This document shows positions 23,710 to 37,265 of a DNA stretch of 64,000 nt, one piece after another. Origin of the DNA: Pyrus communis. Lineage: Eukaryota; Streptophyta; Magnoliopsida; Rosales; Rosaceae. The stretch lies in contig NC_084806.1 in assembly GCF_963583255.1 (NCBI RefSeq), forward strand, positions 19,076,317 through 19,140,316. Direction: 5' to 3'. Below the pieces are notes generated by a model, which ran no database searches, had not been told where the DNA came from, and was given only the letters and a program-made list of their open reading frames with translations. The position numbers and the translations under genes are program-made. Position 1 is the first letter of the stretch; every line of letters starts with the position of its first letter.

Positions 23710-25965
23710 TGTAAACTTCGTTGCATACAAATGATGCATCACAAAGCTCCACTTGGCATATGACTCATCACAAATAGACAAGTCATCAAAGACATGTGGC
23801 ACCAATCAACCAAAGGAAGTACAAAACCTTCCCAAAAGTTGGCAAAACGGAAAAAATCTCCTTAAAATCGGCAAAGGGCCCAAATTGCTCCCAAAACCAG
23901 AAAGAAAGCTAAAGCATCATCACAAAACAAGCAAGAATTAAAGATTGCTCACAAAATAGGCAACAAGCATTATAGATTTTGGCCAAGCAAGGGAAAGTGG
24001 CTGAAATTAAGATAGAAAACATGCCTAAATTCTCCAATGGACGAATCAAGACACAAATCAAAGCCAAATCCATATAAGGGCAAGCTTTGAGAAGTCTATA
24101 AATACGAGGTCCTCAGACAAGCATAAAGGTCATCAATTTTTTACATTCAAAGGCTGAAATTCTCACATTGAGAAGAACTTCTGCCAAATCTTCGATTCAA
24201 GATCAAGTCACCAAAACCCTTGAATCAACAAAATCCCACATGAACATCACCTTTGTCACAAATCATACGCAAACCTAGAAGTGAAGACTATCCACGCATT
24301 GTTTCAAGCTCAAAACTTGAAACAATCGTTCAATTGTTCGTCCAAGATCAAATCATCGCAATCCTTGGATCAACAACTTACGCATCTACTTCAAATTTAA
24401 AGACTAAATCAAAGGAAAATTGTAAACATAGATTGTAATGATAAAAGCATATTTATGCAACTTTGTTATCTTATTTCTTTGCATTTACTTCGTTAATTTC
24501 CATTTATTTTGGTAATATATGTTATTTTCATATTATTGTAGGTCTAGTTGGTAAAGATGACAATAAATAGTCAAATGGAGCAATTTGGAGCAGTTTTGGA
24601 CTTGGATTGGATAGCATGCGTGGATAGCATTTGGGTTGGACGTTTTTGGTGTTTAAATGGTGTTAGACATGTGCTAAACTCTGGAGAAATTAAAGTTGAG
24701 GCTTGGAAGACAAAGAATTAACAAGAAAAAGGAATCCTAGTGGGAGGAGCATTATTTTATCCTATCTTATCCAAACCTTATCCTATTTTATCTTATGTCC
24801 AGCAACAAGAAGCAATCCTAATCATATTCCAACACTTTCTACCTGATTTTTAGAGTCCTAAAATAACTCAAAAATGCCAAAACCCTTTCCTCCTTGGATT
24901 TAGCCATTTTCCCATATATATATATGAACTTCCTGCAACGATTTAGAGGGTGCCATGCCTACCATTCATCCATTGAAGTTGCTGGAATGTTCAGTGTTCT
25001 TTCTATCTTTGTTTTAAGTTTCAATGTTTATTTTAGATTGCTTTCCAGTTATGATGAACATGTGTAACTAAGTTTCTTTTTAGCTAGAGGAGGATTAGAA
25101 GCCATGATCATATATTTTTTATAAATTGATTACATCCAGTTATTGTTTCGTAAAACATGAATGCGATTTACTTATCTGCTTTTTAGAAAACTTATTCTTG
25201 TATGTTTATTAAGGATGCATACTTAGTTTGCATGTAGGGATTTGAAGCTAGAATATAAGGGAATTTCACCTAATCGTTATGAACTTATATTTGCAAATAG
25301 TAAAAGTCACTAGTCATGATTGAGTTAAGTAAATTCTTGGTAGGAGTATCATGCTTTTCATAGTTACGAATGCCTTGTCAATGCTTATGATTTTCACAAA
25401 ACTTAATGATCTTTCAGATGTATCTCTATCATGCTTTTCATAGTTAGGGAACTTGAGAAGAATAATTTGGTTGCGTCATTGAGTCCAATTGAATGAACTT
25501 AGGAAAATCTGAGAGTTAATTAGTGATGTTCACAATTAATTTGGGGCATTGTCATTCATGGTTTATAGGAAGAATAACTGGAAATCAATTTGTATGCGTA
25601 TGTTTCATGTGTGGAGAAGAATCATCTAACTAGCCTTTCACCTATATCTCGTACAAGACCAAATTTGTTTGCTGCAATTCACTTTATTTTTGTTAAAATT
25701 CGTCCAAAATCTCCCCCCCCCCCATTGTTTTGTTTTTAGTTTAACTTAGTCTTCAGTTTTATAAGTTTAATTTGTGTTGATTAGCATCCCTTCTAATCCC
25801 CATAATAAAACGATCCTTATTTGCTCATATTACAATTGTCTAAATTATAGGGTTTAATTTGTGTGCTGGTTTTTAACACATCATGTAACCCTACAAATTC
25901 ATCAATACAAATCTACTTTGTAAACGTATTCTTGTTTCATTTGTTTCAGAATTTTCGTGTTTACA
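23710..25965 (+). mobile_element. Possible host LTR split by a solo LTR
   Basis: Ends TGTAAACTTCG (23710) and GTGTTTACA (25965) form short inverted tips, and a TATA box (TATAAATA, 24097-24104) lies inside at a suitable place for an LTR promoter. The solo LTR 24439-25883 interrupts it, so the bare LTR would be about 800 bp. The flanking five bases do not match (agaca, gccga), and I see no partner LTR. Confidence 0.35.
24439..25883 (+). mobile_element. Solo LTR of the Athila-like family, perfect 5-bp duplication
   Basis: Starts TGATAAAAGCATATTTATG and ends ACACATCA, the reverse complement of the ends of the Athila LTRs at 28077 and 37289. Flanked by TGTAA at 24434-24438 and 25884-25888. Length is 1445 bp. 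Target duplication without an internal part means loss by recombination between the two LTRs of one element. Confidence 0.85.
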
Positions 25966-26097
25966 GCCGAGCCTAGAATCTTATTAGAAGTATTATGTAG
26001 AACTTATATGTTGGTATGACAAGATAGTTAGTGGTCGTGAGAAGACAATATCGTAGGTGCTTACGTTGTACATCATAGGGGTTGAGGTAAAGGTAGG

Positions 26098-26207
26098 TTA
26101 TGTGTTGATCTAACTGCACCATATAGCAGTGGTACATGGATGGTCTTGCTTAGCATATCCGCGATAGGGGACCATACATATTTCAAGGGTGATCATGTTG
26201 GTATATC
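26098..26207. repeat. Minisatellite, left part (interrupted by the outer element)
   Basis: Carries the phrases 'atatccgcgataggggaccatac' and 'gggtgatcatgttggtatatc', which recur many times at 41906-42300. The array is cut at 26207 by the LTR element. Confidence 0.75.
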
Positions 26208-27559
26208 TGTAATACCCTGAAAATTTAAATATATAAATTAGATATTCATAATTATGAATATGTGGAGAAAATAAAAAATCAATCGATTTATGGTTATGAA
26301 AACTTAATCAAGAAATTTTAAAATTTTGTTACGGGAAATTATTATAATTTACGTCGTAAAATTTATCGATAAATGAAAAAGACAAAAATGGCCCTATTGT
26401 ATTAAACCGGATTCTTCATGGACATATTTGATCCTTTAATGATTTTTCAAATTTCTTTATATATTTGGGTAGTACTCATCGATATGAACGCGTGGGCGCA
26501 AACAGAATGTAATTTGGAGCTATAATGAATAAATTAGAGACGTTTTAGTTGGAAAAAAAAAAGAAAAAGAAAGAAGAAGCTGCCAATCGCAGTAGGAGAG
26601 AGGGGAAAAGAGAGAGTTACAGGAGAGAAAAGGAGAGGGCATGACAATCAGGAAGGGAGGAAAGGAAGGGAATGGAGGGAGAAGAGGAATAGGGAACCGG
26701 ATTCTCTTTTGACCCGCCGACCTGTCCCGGCCGTATCTCCCTCATCTGACTTCGATTTTGGGTGATCTTGGTGTCCATGGAAAGCTCTCAGCGAGCCCAA
26801 CGTCCCTGTGGTGTTAGATTTCTAAATTTCTAACCCAGTTTTACAAATCAAAGCCACAAAGTTCCAGTTTGTCAAGCTGGTTTCACCTTTTTTCGGTGAT
26901 TCTGACAATGATTACCGTCAATTCCCATCACTAATAGACTTCCTCAATCCTAAAAGAAAGGCCTAAGCATTGGTTATAGCGTTGGAGTTCGTTTTGGTGT
27001 TGAATCAAGAACACCCATTTCTAAGGTTTTCGATGGTGCGAGGCCAATTTCGGGTGCTTCCTGACCGAATTGAACTTTGGTCCAAGTATGAAAGTTGTTC
27101 CCCTTATTGTGTTCTACAAGACTGTAAAATTTGGTAAGTTTTAGAATTCGTCGGAAAATTGGGTTTCCGTTCGCCAGAAACTGCAACCTGCGGCGGCGTG
27201 TGACCGGTCGGCCGATGCTGCCTTTTTACGCAGATTTCGATATTCTAAATTTGTTTTGGGTATCCATTTGATGTGTTTAAATTGCTAAATATGATATTGA
27301 ATATTTGCTCCACTTGAATATTTTTGGAAATGGATTAAAAATGAAAGGTGAACTATGAATGGCTTGATCCCTATTGAGGGTACGTAGGTAGTCTAACAAG
27401 AAGTTAGATGTAGCCATAAAATAACTAAGATAAATCTTTTATTGAAAATTTGTCTACGAAAAGGAATTGGGTGATTAGTTTAAAAATAAATCTTAGGGTT
27501 TAATTTCTTTGGGCCTACCATAGTAATTATCTTTCGAATTAAGAAATTAGTTTGTTACA
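26208..27559 (+). repeat. Left LTR of the outer element
   Basis: TGTAATACCC...GTTACA, 1352 bp. It lacks the internal duplication seen in the right LTR. It contains an A-rich tract and GGA-rich block, then a GC-rich part. Confidence 0.85.
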
Positions 27560-27561
27560 AA

Positions 27562-27573
27562 TGGTATCAGAGC
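27562..27573 (+). promoter_or_regulatory. Primer-binding site of the outer element, tRNA-Met type
   Basis: TGGTATCAGAGC sits two bases after the left LTR and fixes the element's orientation as plus. Confidence 0.9.
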
Positions 27574-27889
27574 AAATGATCCTACTTTACAATGTGAGAT
27601 AATATTGATAGTTGTAGATGTGAATTGTGAATCGTATTGATATTGCATTATTTCCTAAGTTCTTGACTAATGATGAATTTATGTGAAATGCCTATATTGT
27701 GAATCACTATGAAGTGAATTGAATTGAGTAGGAGTAAAAAATTTTAAAATGTCATATTTTATGTATAGCTTTAAGAATGAGCATTTGGTTTAAAGTTCCG
27801 GATTAATCTTGAATGGAGTTGATATTATGTTATGTGTTATGAAAAATTTGAATGTTAAGATGATTGTGAAATTGAGACAAGTAGATGGA

Positions 27890-28071
27890 AAAGTCATATT
27901 ATACTTGTGGAATTGAGAAATATTGATTTGGGCGGAAATGACCTGAGGATGATGAATTGGGCGGAAAAGGCCCGTGAATGTTGACTTGGGTGAAAAGGCT
28001 CGTAGATATCGATTTGGACGTAATAGCCCGTGGAATGGGAGGAATGTCTGATTGGGAAAAATGGCATGTGG
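27890..28071. repeat. Degenerate about 30-bp tandem repeats in the outer element
   Basis: Successive units of the form 'ga.ttgggcggaaaaggcccgtg' repeat roughly every 30 bp. The series resumes at 39206-39265 after the Athila insertion (gatttgggcagaatgaccca). Confidence 0.65.
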
Positions 28072-28076
28072 ATGTG

Positions 28077-29702
28077 TAATGTGAAAATTAACTTGACACA
28101 CAAATCAAACCCTAATGTTGACAATTGTAGTAAATATGTAAGTAAGGATTGTTCTAGATTGGGGATTAACTAGGGATGCTAATCAATACAAATAAGACTT
28201 AAAAACACTAAATTAGACTCAAAACAGACTCAAAACACTCAAAATAGCAGTAAACAATAAAAAAGACTCAATTCTAGACCTAACAAGTGATTTTGACAAA
28301 AATAAGACTGAACTTGACTCAAAAGACTAAAAGAAAACAGATTTTGACTCAATTAACAAGACTCAATGAAAAGGGGATTGTTTTTGACAAATTTAAAACT
28401 TAAAACTTAAAACAGAAACTTTGCATAAAACATTTTATAAAAACGAATTTGGTGAATTCAAAAGGGTGAAAGGTTGGTTCGTCTCCACACATGACATATG
28501 CATACAAACCAATTTCCAGTTATTATTCCTTTAGACTATGAATGACAATGCCCCAAATTAACCGTGAAAAGCACAAATTAACTTTCAAATTTTCCTTAAC
28601 TCATTGAATTGGATGGAATACGCATCACAACCAAATTATTCTTATCAAGTTCCCTAACTATGAAAAGCATGATAGAAAGACATATCAAAGGTCATTAAGT
28701 TCTTTGAAAACCATAAGCATTAACGAGGAACTTATAACTATGAAAAACATGATACTCATACCAAAGGTCATCATAATTGAAAACCAAATTAAAATAAACA
28801 TTGAACTAAAACTAAGGATAGAAAGAACCCAGAAGCACTCCATACTCCAATGGCAGTCACGGCACTTCCTTGGATGGTGGCAAGCACAACACAAGTCCTT
28901 TTCTCCTTCCTTCCTTGCTGCGGCACTAGGCTGATTTAGGTGTATATGGTGTGAATTATGGTGTTTGCTGGCTGAATGAACGAATGAATGAGTGAATGAA
29001 TGGATGGATGGGTGTGGCACAACCTTAAAATATATATATATATATGATGCACGGCAAACCATAGGGAAATCAAATTAGGGTTTGGTAGAAATCAGGTGGG
29101 AAAGGACTAGGGTGCACCAAAATCTGAAGGGAAAAGGATTGCTCAATTCTCTAAGGAAAATGATTATAGGTTCTAGAGCTTCTAGAAGAAGGAGATGCGC
29201 CACCTTTCTAGGGATTCTAGAAACAATGTGTTTTGTGGCAGAAATTGGGACTTCTAGAAGGGATAAAGGGGAAGGGTGTGACACCCTTTTAGGAGCAGAT
29301 AAGACTTCTAGAAATTAGGTATTTAGGTCCCCTTGCAGCTAGAAATAAGGTAGAACAAGATTATTTTAGGATAAGGTTTGGATAAGATAAGATTGTTTGG
29401 ATAATGTTTCATGTTTCTTGCTCTTTCCTTATCTTCTTTGTCTTGAACTTGTTTCTCCAGATTTGTAGCATGTTCCTAACCTCTTTTGACTTCAAATTCG
29501 TCCATCCACCTTACTCCATATGCAAACTATCCATTCCATGCCCAAAACTGCTCCAAATAGCTCCAAAATGCACTTTCTTGCTTCCTTCGCCATTAAGACC
29601 TACAAACACACGAAAATAGCTTAAATCACTATAATAAATTGAAACTAACTATGTAAATGCAAGAAAACAAGCTAACTAAGTATCATAAATATGCTCCTAT
29701 CA
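28077..29702 (-). repeat. 3' LTR of the Athila element, with internal deletion
   Basis: 1626 bp against 1917 bp for its partner. The missing block corresponds to about 37990-38260 of the partner; the join is at about 28764. The left tip has TA instead of TG, a G-to-A change. Confidence 0.85.
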
Positions 29703-29720
29703 AATTCCCCCACACTTAGC
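29703..29720 (-). promoter_or_regulatory. Polypurine tract of the Athila element
   Basis: Minus-strand AAGTGTGGGGGAATT directly precedes the TGATAG start of the 3' LTR, the usual position for priming plus-strand DNA. Confidence 0.75.
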
Positions 29721-31653
29721 TTTTGCTAGTCCTTGAGCAAAACAAAGAAAACAAAACATAACCTAGACCTTCCAACAATCACCTCAGGTATTTCCAATGC
29801 AACATGACATGTTAAAAATCACTACTCCCACAAATTTTAGTTATCCCTACCCTCGAGCATATATTAACCGTAGTAACCACTCACTAGCTCGCATTTAATC
29901 AATTAAAACAATATTTTTAATGCAGTAACATGCCTTAGAGAATCCCTCAATTCCTCACCAGATATACTCTCTATTTTCACATAGATTTTCTGACTACACT
30001 CCCTACACTAGGTATATGTGAGAAGATTGATGTAAACATGTAGACTAATACTCACATATGTATAATCAAAGAAGGCACTTTCTGGAATTATTAACATGTA
30101 TATGATCTTATGAATGGAATGCCACTACTTAGACGCAAGAACCAGGGATACCATATGCTCATACCAATTTTAAACTCCGCATATTGAAACACATAACAAT
30201 CAAGATAGAAGTCAAAGGGTTGTAATGAGGCTAAGGTATTGGCTAACAAAGAAAGGTAAGGATAAACAAAAGTTCTTAAAGAAATAGTAAGCAAAGTAAT
30301 GAAATAAACACTTAGAATTCGCTTTTGAATGCAAAAATCAACTTTGAACACAAAGGGAAACTTCACACAACACTTAGGGCCAGATTCAAACTTTTGGACC
30401 CTTTCTTCAACAACCAATACTTGCGAGTTCATTCTCACTTATTTCTCAACTCTTTTTCTTTCTTTTCTCAACTTTTTCTTCTTTTTTTTCGTTTTTTTTT
30501 TTTTTTGTGCCCTTTTCTTTTTCATTGGCACATAAATCATACATCCTCCTAGATTTCCACGAAAAACACCTTCCCCAACACTTATTTTTCTGCCAATTGT
30601 AGATCAAAAGGAATTCCCTTTAAGTCATGCTCCACTATTCTTTAAGAACAAGGGTATGGATATTCCTATTCTAGGTTAGGTAAGGATAATGTGGTTAATA
30701 AAGAAAATTAGGTTAAGTAAGGCTCAAAGGGGTTAAACCTACAATACATATGCAAAGGGTAAGGCTTTTTGGCTCTGGTTTAACTAAACAACTTCATCTT
30801 GTTTTATGTTATGCACTCAATTTTATGCTTTGAATGAAATGGGCATGAGTTCTAGTATTTGGAACTATAGTGATGAAAGGCATTCTAAGTAGCAACGAAG
30901 CAAAGAAATAATGAGATCATGCAACGACTTTAGAAAACAAAAACATCACAGATTAATAACTCTCCAAACAAAGTATAGGCTCAAGTCTCTTAGGGTTGTA
31001 GCGTTAGATTGAGTTTCTTCCTTCAAGCATGTTACAAAAACTGATTTATTTTCTTTTTGTGATTACATGTGAATTCGTAAATGTCAACTACAACTAAGCA
31101 TAAACCAAATAGAATATCAAACTTCCACCCATGTTTGTAACTTTCTTTAATAGTCATGCAATTAAAAACCAATTCCTCATCATTGTGTTGGAAGGTATCC
31201 TAAGACACAAATAAACACACAAAAACGACTTTTTTTGGGTTTTTTAAACATTCTTTTTTTATTTTATTTTTTTCAAATTTTCGGATTTTCTGTTTAAGAC
31301 ACATTAAAACACCTCAAAACACACTAAAAACACTTAAAAACAGTGAGTAACAACATTAGAAGTGATAGGTGATAAAATCCCCTGAAAATCATGCAAAAAC
31401 ATTTGTTTACCCCCTTACACTTAAACCAAACATTGTCCTCAATGTTTTAAGCATAGACTCACAAACAAACAAACAAACAAATAACACAACTAACAAACAT
31501 GACAATCATGGCAAAGTAAAAGCAATAAAGAGTAGGTTTAGGAACGCAAATCTAGTTGTGGAGTGTTAGAGATTCCTAGGTTTTCTTTATTGGCGTGGGT
31601 TGCCTCCCAAGAAGCGCTTGCTTTAATGTCTTCCAGCAGGACGATACCTCATT
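29721..31653 (-). other. Non-coding 3' region of the Athila element
   Basis: Between integrase and the polypurine tract. Contains T/A homopolymer runs (about 30480-30510, 31230-31275) and no frame with recognisable domains. In related elements an env-like gene can occupy this place; none is seen. Confidence 0.6.
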
Positions 31654-34252
31654 TTAAGCTTCATTCGAGTCCATGGCCTGGAGTGGTATATCCTCCACAA
31701 CATGGTCCTCAAAGTGCTCATAGTATGGCTTCAAACGATGTCCATTCACTTTGAAATCCTTTCCGGTCTTTAAACTTTGAATTTGGACTGCACCATAAGG
31801 AAAGACATTAGTAATAACAAAAGGACTAATCCATTTAGAACGTAACTTACCTGGAAACAATCGAAGACAAGAATTGAAAAGTAACACTTTCTGCCCTATA
31901 GAGAACGTCTTGCTACGAATCATCTTGTCATGGAAAGCCTTTGTTTTCTCTTTGTAAATGTGAGCGTTCTCATAAGCCTCATTCCTTATCTTCTCAAGCT
32001 CATTCAATTGAAGCTTCCTATGAATTCCAGCAGCATCTATGTCCATATTGAATATTTTTACTGCCCAATGTGCTTTGTGCTCCAATTCAACAGGAAGATG
32101 ACATGGTTTCCCATAGATGAGCCGAAATGGGGACATCCCAATTGGTGTTTTGTAGGCTGTACGATACGCCCACAATGCATCATTCAAACGTAAGCTCCAA
32201 TCTTTTCGGTTTGGCCCAACGGTCTTCTCCAAAATCTGTTTGATTTCCTGATTAGAAACTTCGGCTTGCCCACTTGTTTGAGGATGATAAGGTGTTGCCA
32301 CCTTATGCGTGACGTTATACTTTTTGAGCAGCGCCTCAATGGTTCGATTACAAAAATGGGAACCCCCATCACTTATAAGAACCTTTGGCATTCCAAATCT
32401 TGCAAATATGTTAGTTTTCACAAAATCTGCAACCATTTTAGAATCATTGGTACGGATGGCTTTTGCTTCCACCCATTTCGAAACATAATCAACCACAAGT
32501 AAAATATAAACAAACCCATGAGATGAAGGAAAAGGACCCATAAAATCAATACCCCAAACATCAAAAATTTTGACAACAAAGATGGGATTTTGCGGCATTT
32601 GGTCATTTGCACCTATATTGCCCGTTCTTTGACAACGATCACAAGTCACACAAAAAGTTCTAGCATCCTTAAATATAGTAGGCCAATAAAATCCACATTC
32701 TAAAACTTTATGTGTTATTCTTTGAGTGCCAAAATGACCCCCACATGCATTGGTATGACAGAAAGTTAAAATTGAATTAAACTTCGATTCATGCACACAC
32801 CTACATAGAATTTGATCAGGGAAATATTTTCATAAATATAGGTCATCCTATACATAAAAACGAGCCTCTTTCTTAAGTTTATCACGTTGGTGCTTATTTA
32901 GAGTGCTTGGAACTTGTTTAGACACCAAATAATTCACTAAATCGGCATACCATGGCACGCTTACCTCGATGGATAGCAGCTGATCATCTGGGAATGTCTC
33001 TGGGATAGGCACAACATCCTCTTCATGTACCATACGGCTCAAGTGGTCAGCCACCATGTTTTCACTTCCTTTCTTGTCTCGGATTTTGATATTGAACTCT
33101 TGGAGAAGAAGCATCCAACGAATAAGCCTTGGTTTGGCCTCCTTCTTCGTAAGTAAGTACTTCAACTCTGCATGATCAGAGTAGATTATAACTTGAGTGC
33201 CAAGTAAATAAGAACAAAACTTATCTAAAGCAAAAACAACAGCAAGAAGTTCTTTTTCCGTTATGGAGTAGTTCAATTGAGCATCATTTAAGGTCCGAGA
33301 TGCATAATAGATGACATGTGGCTGCTTGTTCTTCCTTTGGCCTAAAACAGCTCCTAATGCATAATTTGAGGCATCACACATAAGCTCAAAAGGAAGACTC
33401 GAATCTGGTGGAACTATGATAGGGGCCGAAGTGAGCATCTCCTTGAGGTGTTTGAAGGCCTTCTCACATGCTTCATCGAACACAAATGGCACATCCTTTT
33501 GGAGAAGTCGGCATAGGGGTTGGAAAATCTTAGAAAAATCTTTGATGAATTGTCTATAAAATCTTGCATGTCCAAGAAAAAAAGGAATCTCTCTCACCGA
33601 AGTAGAAGAGGGTAAGTAGCGTACAAGATCTATTTTTGATTTATCAACCTCAATACCCTTGGCCTAAACAATGTGCCCTAAAACTATGCCTTGTTTTACC
33701 ATGAAATGACATTTTTCCCAATTTAAAACAAGGTTAGTTTCAATGCATCGTTTCAAGATTAAAGTGACATTATGTAAACAATCATCAAACGAATCACCAA
33801 AAACACTAAAATCATCCATGAAAACTTCAATAATCTTCTCCACAAAATCTGAAAAAAGATACTTACCATGCATCTTTGAAAGGTGGCTGGTGCATTACAT
33901 AAACCAAATGGCATTCGATGATAAGCAAAAGTACCAAATGGACAAGTAAAAGTAGTATTTTCTTGATCATCTGGAGCTATAACAATTTGATTATATCCTG
34001 AATAACCATCAAGAAAACAATAAAAAGAATGATCGGCTAACCTTTCAAGCATTTGATCAATGAACGGCAAAGGGAAGTGATCTTTCCTTGTGGTGGCGTG
34101 AGCTTCCTATAATCAATACAAACTCTCCAACCTGTTTGGATACGGGTTAGTACAAGCTCATTCTCAGCATTCTTCACCACTGTAACTCCCGATTTCTTTG
34201 GAACAACTTGAACCGGCGAAACCCAATGGCTATCCGAGATAGGATAAATCAC
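31654..34252 (-). pseudogene. Athila pol relic: reverse transcriptase, RNase H, integrase
   Basis: Reading down the minus strand: RT start (SHWVSPVQVVPKKSG, 34252), RT fingers and palm (PFIDQMLERLA; RMPFGLCNAPATF), catalytic FMDDFS (about 33830), RNase H ([26 protein letters not shown]), and integrase 32796-31654 with HHCC finger ([10 protein letters not shown]...CVTCDRC) and D-D-E residues in [15 protein letters not shown] and GQAEVSN. Breaks: frameshifts near 34060 and 33870, TAG at 33666-33664, TAG at 32850-32848 and TGA at 32832-32830. The integrase block itself is open over 380 codons. Confidence 0.87.
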
Positions 34253-34563
34253 TCCACAATTGAGAAGCTTGATAATTTCCTACTTCACAACTTCGATCAT
34301 TGGAGGGTTAAGTCGGCGTTGAGCCTCTCGAGTTGGTTTAGCCCCTCTAGAAGTATGCGATGCATGCAAGTTATAGGGCTAATACCCCTAATGTCGGCCA
34401 AGGTTCATCCTATGGCTGTTTTGTGCTCTTTCAACACCCGAATCAGTTTTTCTTCCTCTAATGTTGTGAGTGTTGAAGAGACTATGACCGGCAACATTTC
34501 TTTGTCTCCCAAATAGACGTACGTCAAATGACTTAGCAATGGTTTAAGTTCAAGAATCGGGGC

Positions 34564-35172
34564 CTAAATCACTAAAGGTAACAACTTATTAGTAGAAACG
34601 GGAATTGAAATTGGGATTGGAGACTTACTAGGATGTTGTGGCAATGCCCCTAGGGCAGCCACCATCTCGCCAATTTCATCACTAGGCACGGCCATATTGG
34701 GTTCTAGGCCCAATCTCTCGGTAATTGTTGTTTCAAGGGGATCTTTGTCCAGCGAATCTAGATAATCCTGCACCAACGAATCAAACACATCAATAGAAAA
34801 ACAAGAATGATCATCTTTAGGATATTTAATAGCTTCAGAAATATTAAAATCAATAATCTCGCCATCAAATTCCATCGTTAAAGTCCCTTTGAACATATAG
34901 ATCTCGGTGCGAGCTGTTTTCAAGAAAGGTCTCCCAAGGAGGATTGGCAATGGGGTAGAATGGGCTGAATCTTCCATGTCAAGCATGTAAAAGTCCGCTG
35001 GAAATATCAAATTGTTAACCTGCACTAAAACATCTTCCAAAACTCCTTTCGTATATGCATAAGAACGATCGGCCAATTGAATAATCACACCATCTTTTTT
35101 AAGCTCTCCTAAGTTCATAGATGCATAAATTGAGTAAGGCATGACATTAATTGAAGCTCCTAAGTCTAACAT
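34564..35172 (-). pseudogene. Athila aspartic protease region
   Basis: The protease active-site region reads LDLGASINVMPYSIY, and the second conserved block reads LPILLGRPFLKTART, on an open run of about 200 codons. It ends in a stop before RT, with about 300 bp of broken frame between (34253-34563). The canonical Asp-Ser/Thr-Gly is altered to Asp-Leu-Gly here, so the protease was probably inactive even before the stops. Confidence 0.8.
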
Positions 35173-37053
35173 AGCATGTTCAAACTTAGTATTGCCAATA
35201 ACATAAGGAATTGTAAAACTACCCGGATCTTTGCATTTAGGTGGTAATTCCTTTGTAGTATTGCAGAAACATTCTCACTTACCTGGACCACTTTCTTGTT
35301 CGAAATCCTCTTCCTTGTTGTGCAAAGCTCTTTCAAGAATTTGGCATACTTAGGAACTTGCTCGATTGTATCAAGGAGCGGGATATTGACTTGAACTTTC
35401 CTAAAGGTTTTCAGAATGTCTTTCTCATTCTCTTCTTTCTTTGATTGCCTAAACCTGCTAGGAAATGGCACATTTAGTGGAATAGAACTAGAAAAATTTG
35501 AATTTGGACTTACCTTGGTGGTTTGGGACAGTTTTGGGGCCTTAGGGAGCTGCGGCAAGGATTGGTCTTCCCTTGCCGTGGCCCTTGCTTCCTGTTCTTC
35601 TTCTTGCAGCAGCTTTTCCTCCTCGTTAAGGCCTTGTTTGGATGGTTTTAGGTGATTTCCAAGCTCCTTGCCACTTCTCAACGTAATGGCCTTGGCAGTT
35701 TCAAAGCCTCATTTTGGATTCACAACGATTGAACTAGGAAGTTTGCCTTGTTCTCGAAACTGCCCAACGAACTCTGAAATCTGCCCCATTTTTTTCTCCA
35801 ATTCATCCACATTTTTGGCTTGATTTTGTATTGCTTGGGTTTGATTTTGGACTCCCTACGCCAAAGTGGTTAATAATTGAACAATTTGATCATTATCCAT
35901 GGACGAACCTATTTTTGGTTGGGCAGATTATGGTTGGTTTTGAATTGGTGTGTATGGCCTTGGAAACATCTCAGGGGGTGGTGGACGAAATCCTCCTTGT
36001 TGTTGAGTTTTTTGAGGCTCCCTCCACTTCATATTTGGATGATCTCACCACCTCGGATTGTAAGTGTTGGCGTATGGATCATGCCTAGGTTGATTTTGGC
36101 CTTGATAACCCATGACATTGGCAGATTCCCATCCTCCATTCTCAATCAATTGAGGGCATTGCTCAGATGGATGTCCTTGCATGGTGCACACGCCACATAT
36201 ACTAGTTTTTTGTACTTTGAATCCATCAATAACCTGTGACACAAGAGTAGTGAGATTAGCTAATTGAGATTGAATTTCAGAAATTGCACTTACCTTATTA
36301 ACTTGTTGTTGCCGTGGGGGGTCTCTTTGTCCAACTCCCTCGTATTGTTGTGCATTCAAGGCTTGATTTGCAATTAAGATCTTGGCAGCCACTGGTGTTT
36401 TGTCAACCAAAGCACCCCCTGCTAAGGCATCTAGCATTTGTCTCTCAATTGGAAGGAATCCCTCGTAGAAATATTGAATTAAAAGTTCTTCCTTCATTTG
36501 ATGTTGAGGGCACAATGTAACTAAAGTCTTGAAATGCTCATAATACGCTGGAAATGATTCTTCTTGGCTTTGTTGAATGCCACTAATTCTCTTCCTCAAG
36601 AGAATGACTCTCGAAGTTGGGAAAAACTTCTCTAAGAATGTTTTCTTCATGCTTTCCCAAGAAGTGATGGTTCCAGTTGCCAATTCATAGAGCCAATTCT
36701 TAGCCTTTTCTAAAAGAGAGAATGGAAAGGTTTTCATCTTCAAAATGTTCCCATCGACATTGATGGGTGTCATGCTTGAACATACCACTTTAAACTCCTT
36801 AAGATGCTTGTTTGGATAGCCCATGGTATTTGGGAATATGATGCAGCAAGCTTGACTTCGATTCGAACTCATCGGTCTTGCCTTAAGCCACTCTAGGATA
36901 TTGAATGCATAAACGCACAACATTGTCCAACCCCAAGGCTGAAAGTTCCTTGATTCTTTAATTATCTGCAGCCATGGCTTGTTCTTTCTCTTCCACTTCT
37001 TCTTCTTCATATTCGGCTTCAAAACTAGGTGGACTAGGTTCTGGATGCCTCAT
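35173..37053 (-). pseudogene. Athila gag relic with CCHC knuckle
   Basis: A possible start is ATG at 37053 (MRHPEPSPPSFE), in a different frame from the main gag block, so an early frameshift is needed. The main block 37022-36045 has retrotransposon gag text (HLKEFKVVCSS; FPFSLLEKAKNWL; FLEKFFPTSR) and a CX2CX4HX4C knuckle (CGVCTMQGHPSEQC). A Glu/Lys-rich linker frame (35681-35166) joins gag to protease, with stops between. Confidence 0.82.
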
Positions 37054-37265
37054 CTTTCTTCTCAATGTTCATTCAAAATCGTCGTCAAAGTCCAATATAT
37101 GCTCATGAAAGGTTGAGAAGTACAAGTCATAACCTAGTACCTAAAACAAAGCAAACAAAATAAAATAAAATCAGAATACAAAACAAAACAGAAACAGACA
37201 CAAAAGAAAAAAGAAAAAAAAAAAACACACGGCACTAACTAGGGGAAGATTAGCAATTTTGCTAA

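Noticed and set aside
27000..28100. Minus-strand open frames around the outer left LTR
   Set aside because: They cross LTR, primer site and tandem repeats and show no domain.
30325..30552. Plus-strand Phe-rich open frame
   Set aside because: Low-complexity T-run translation in the non-coding 3' region of Athila.
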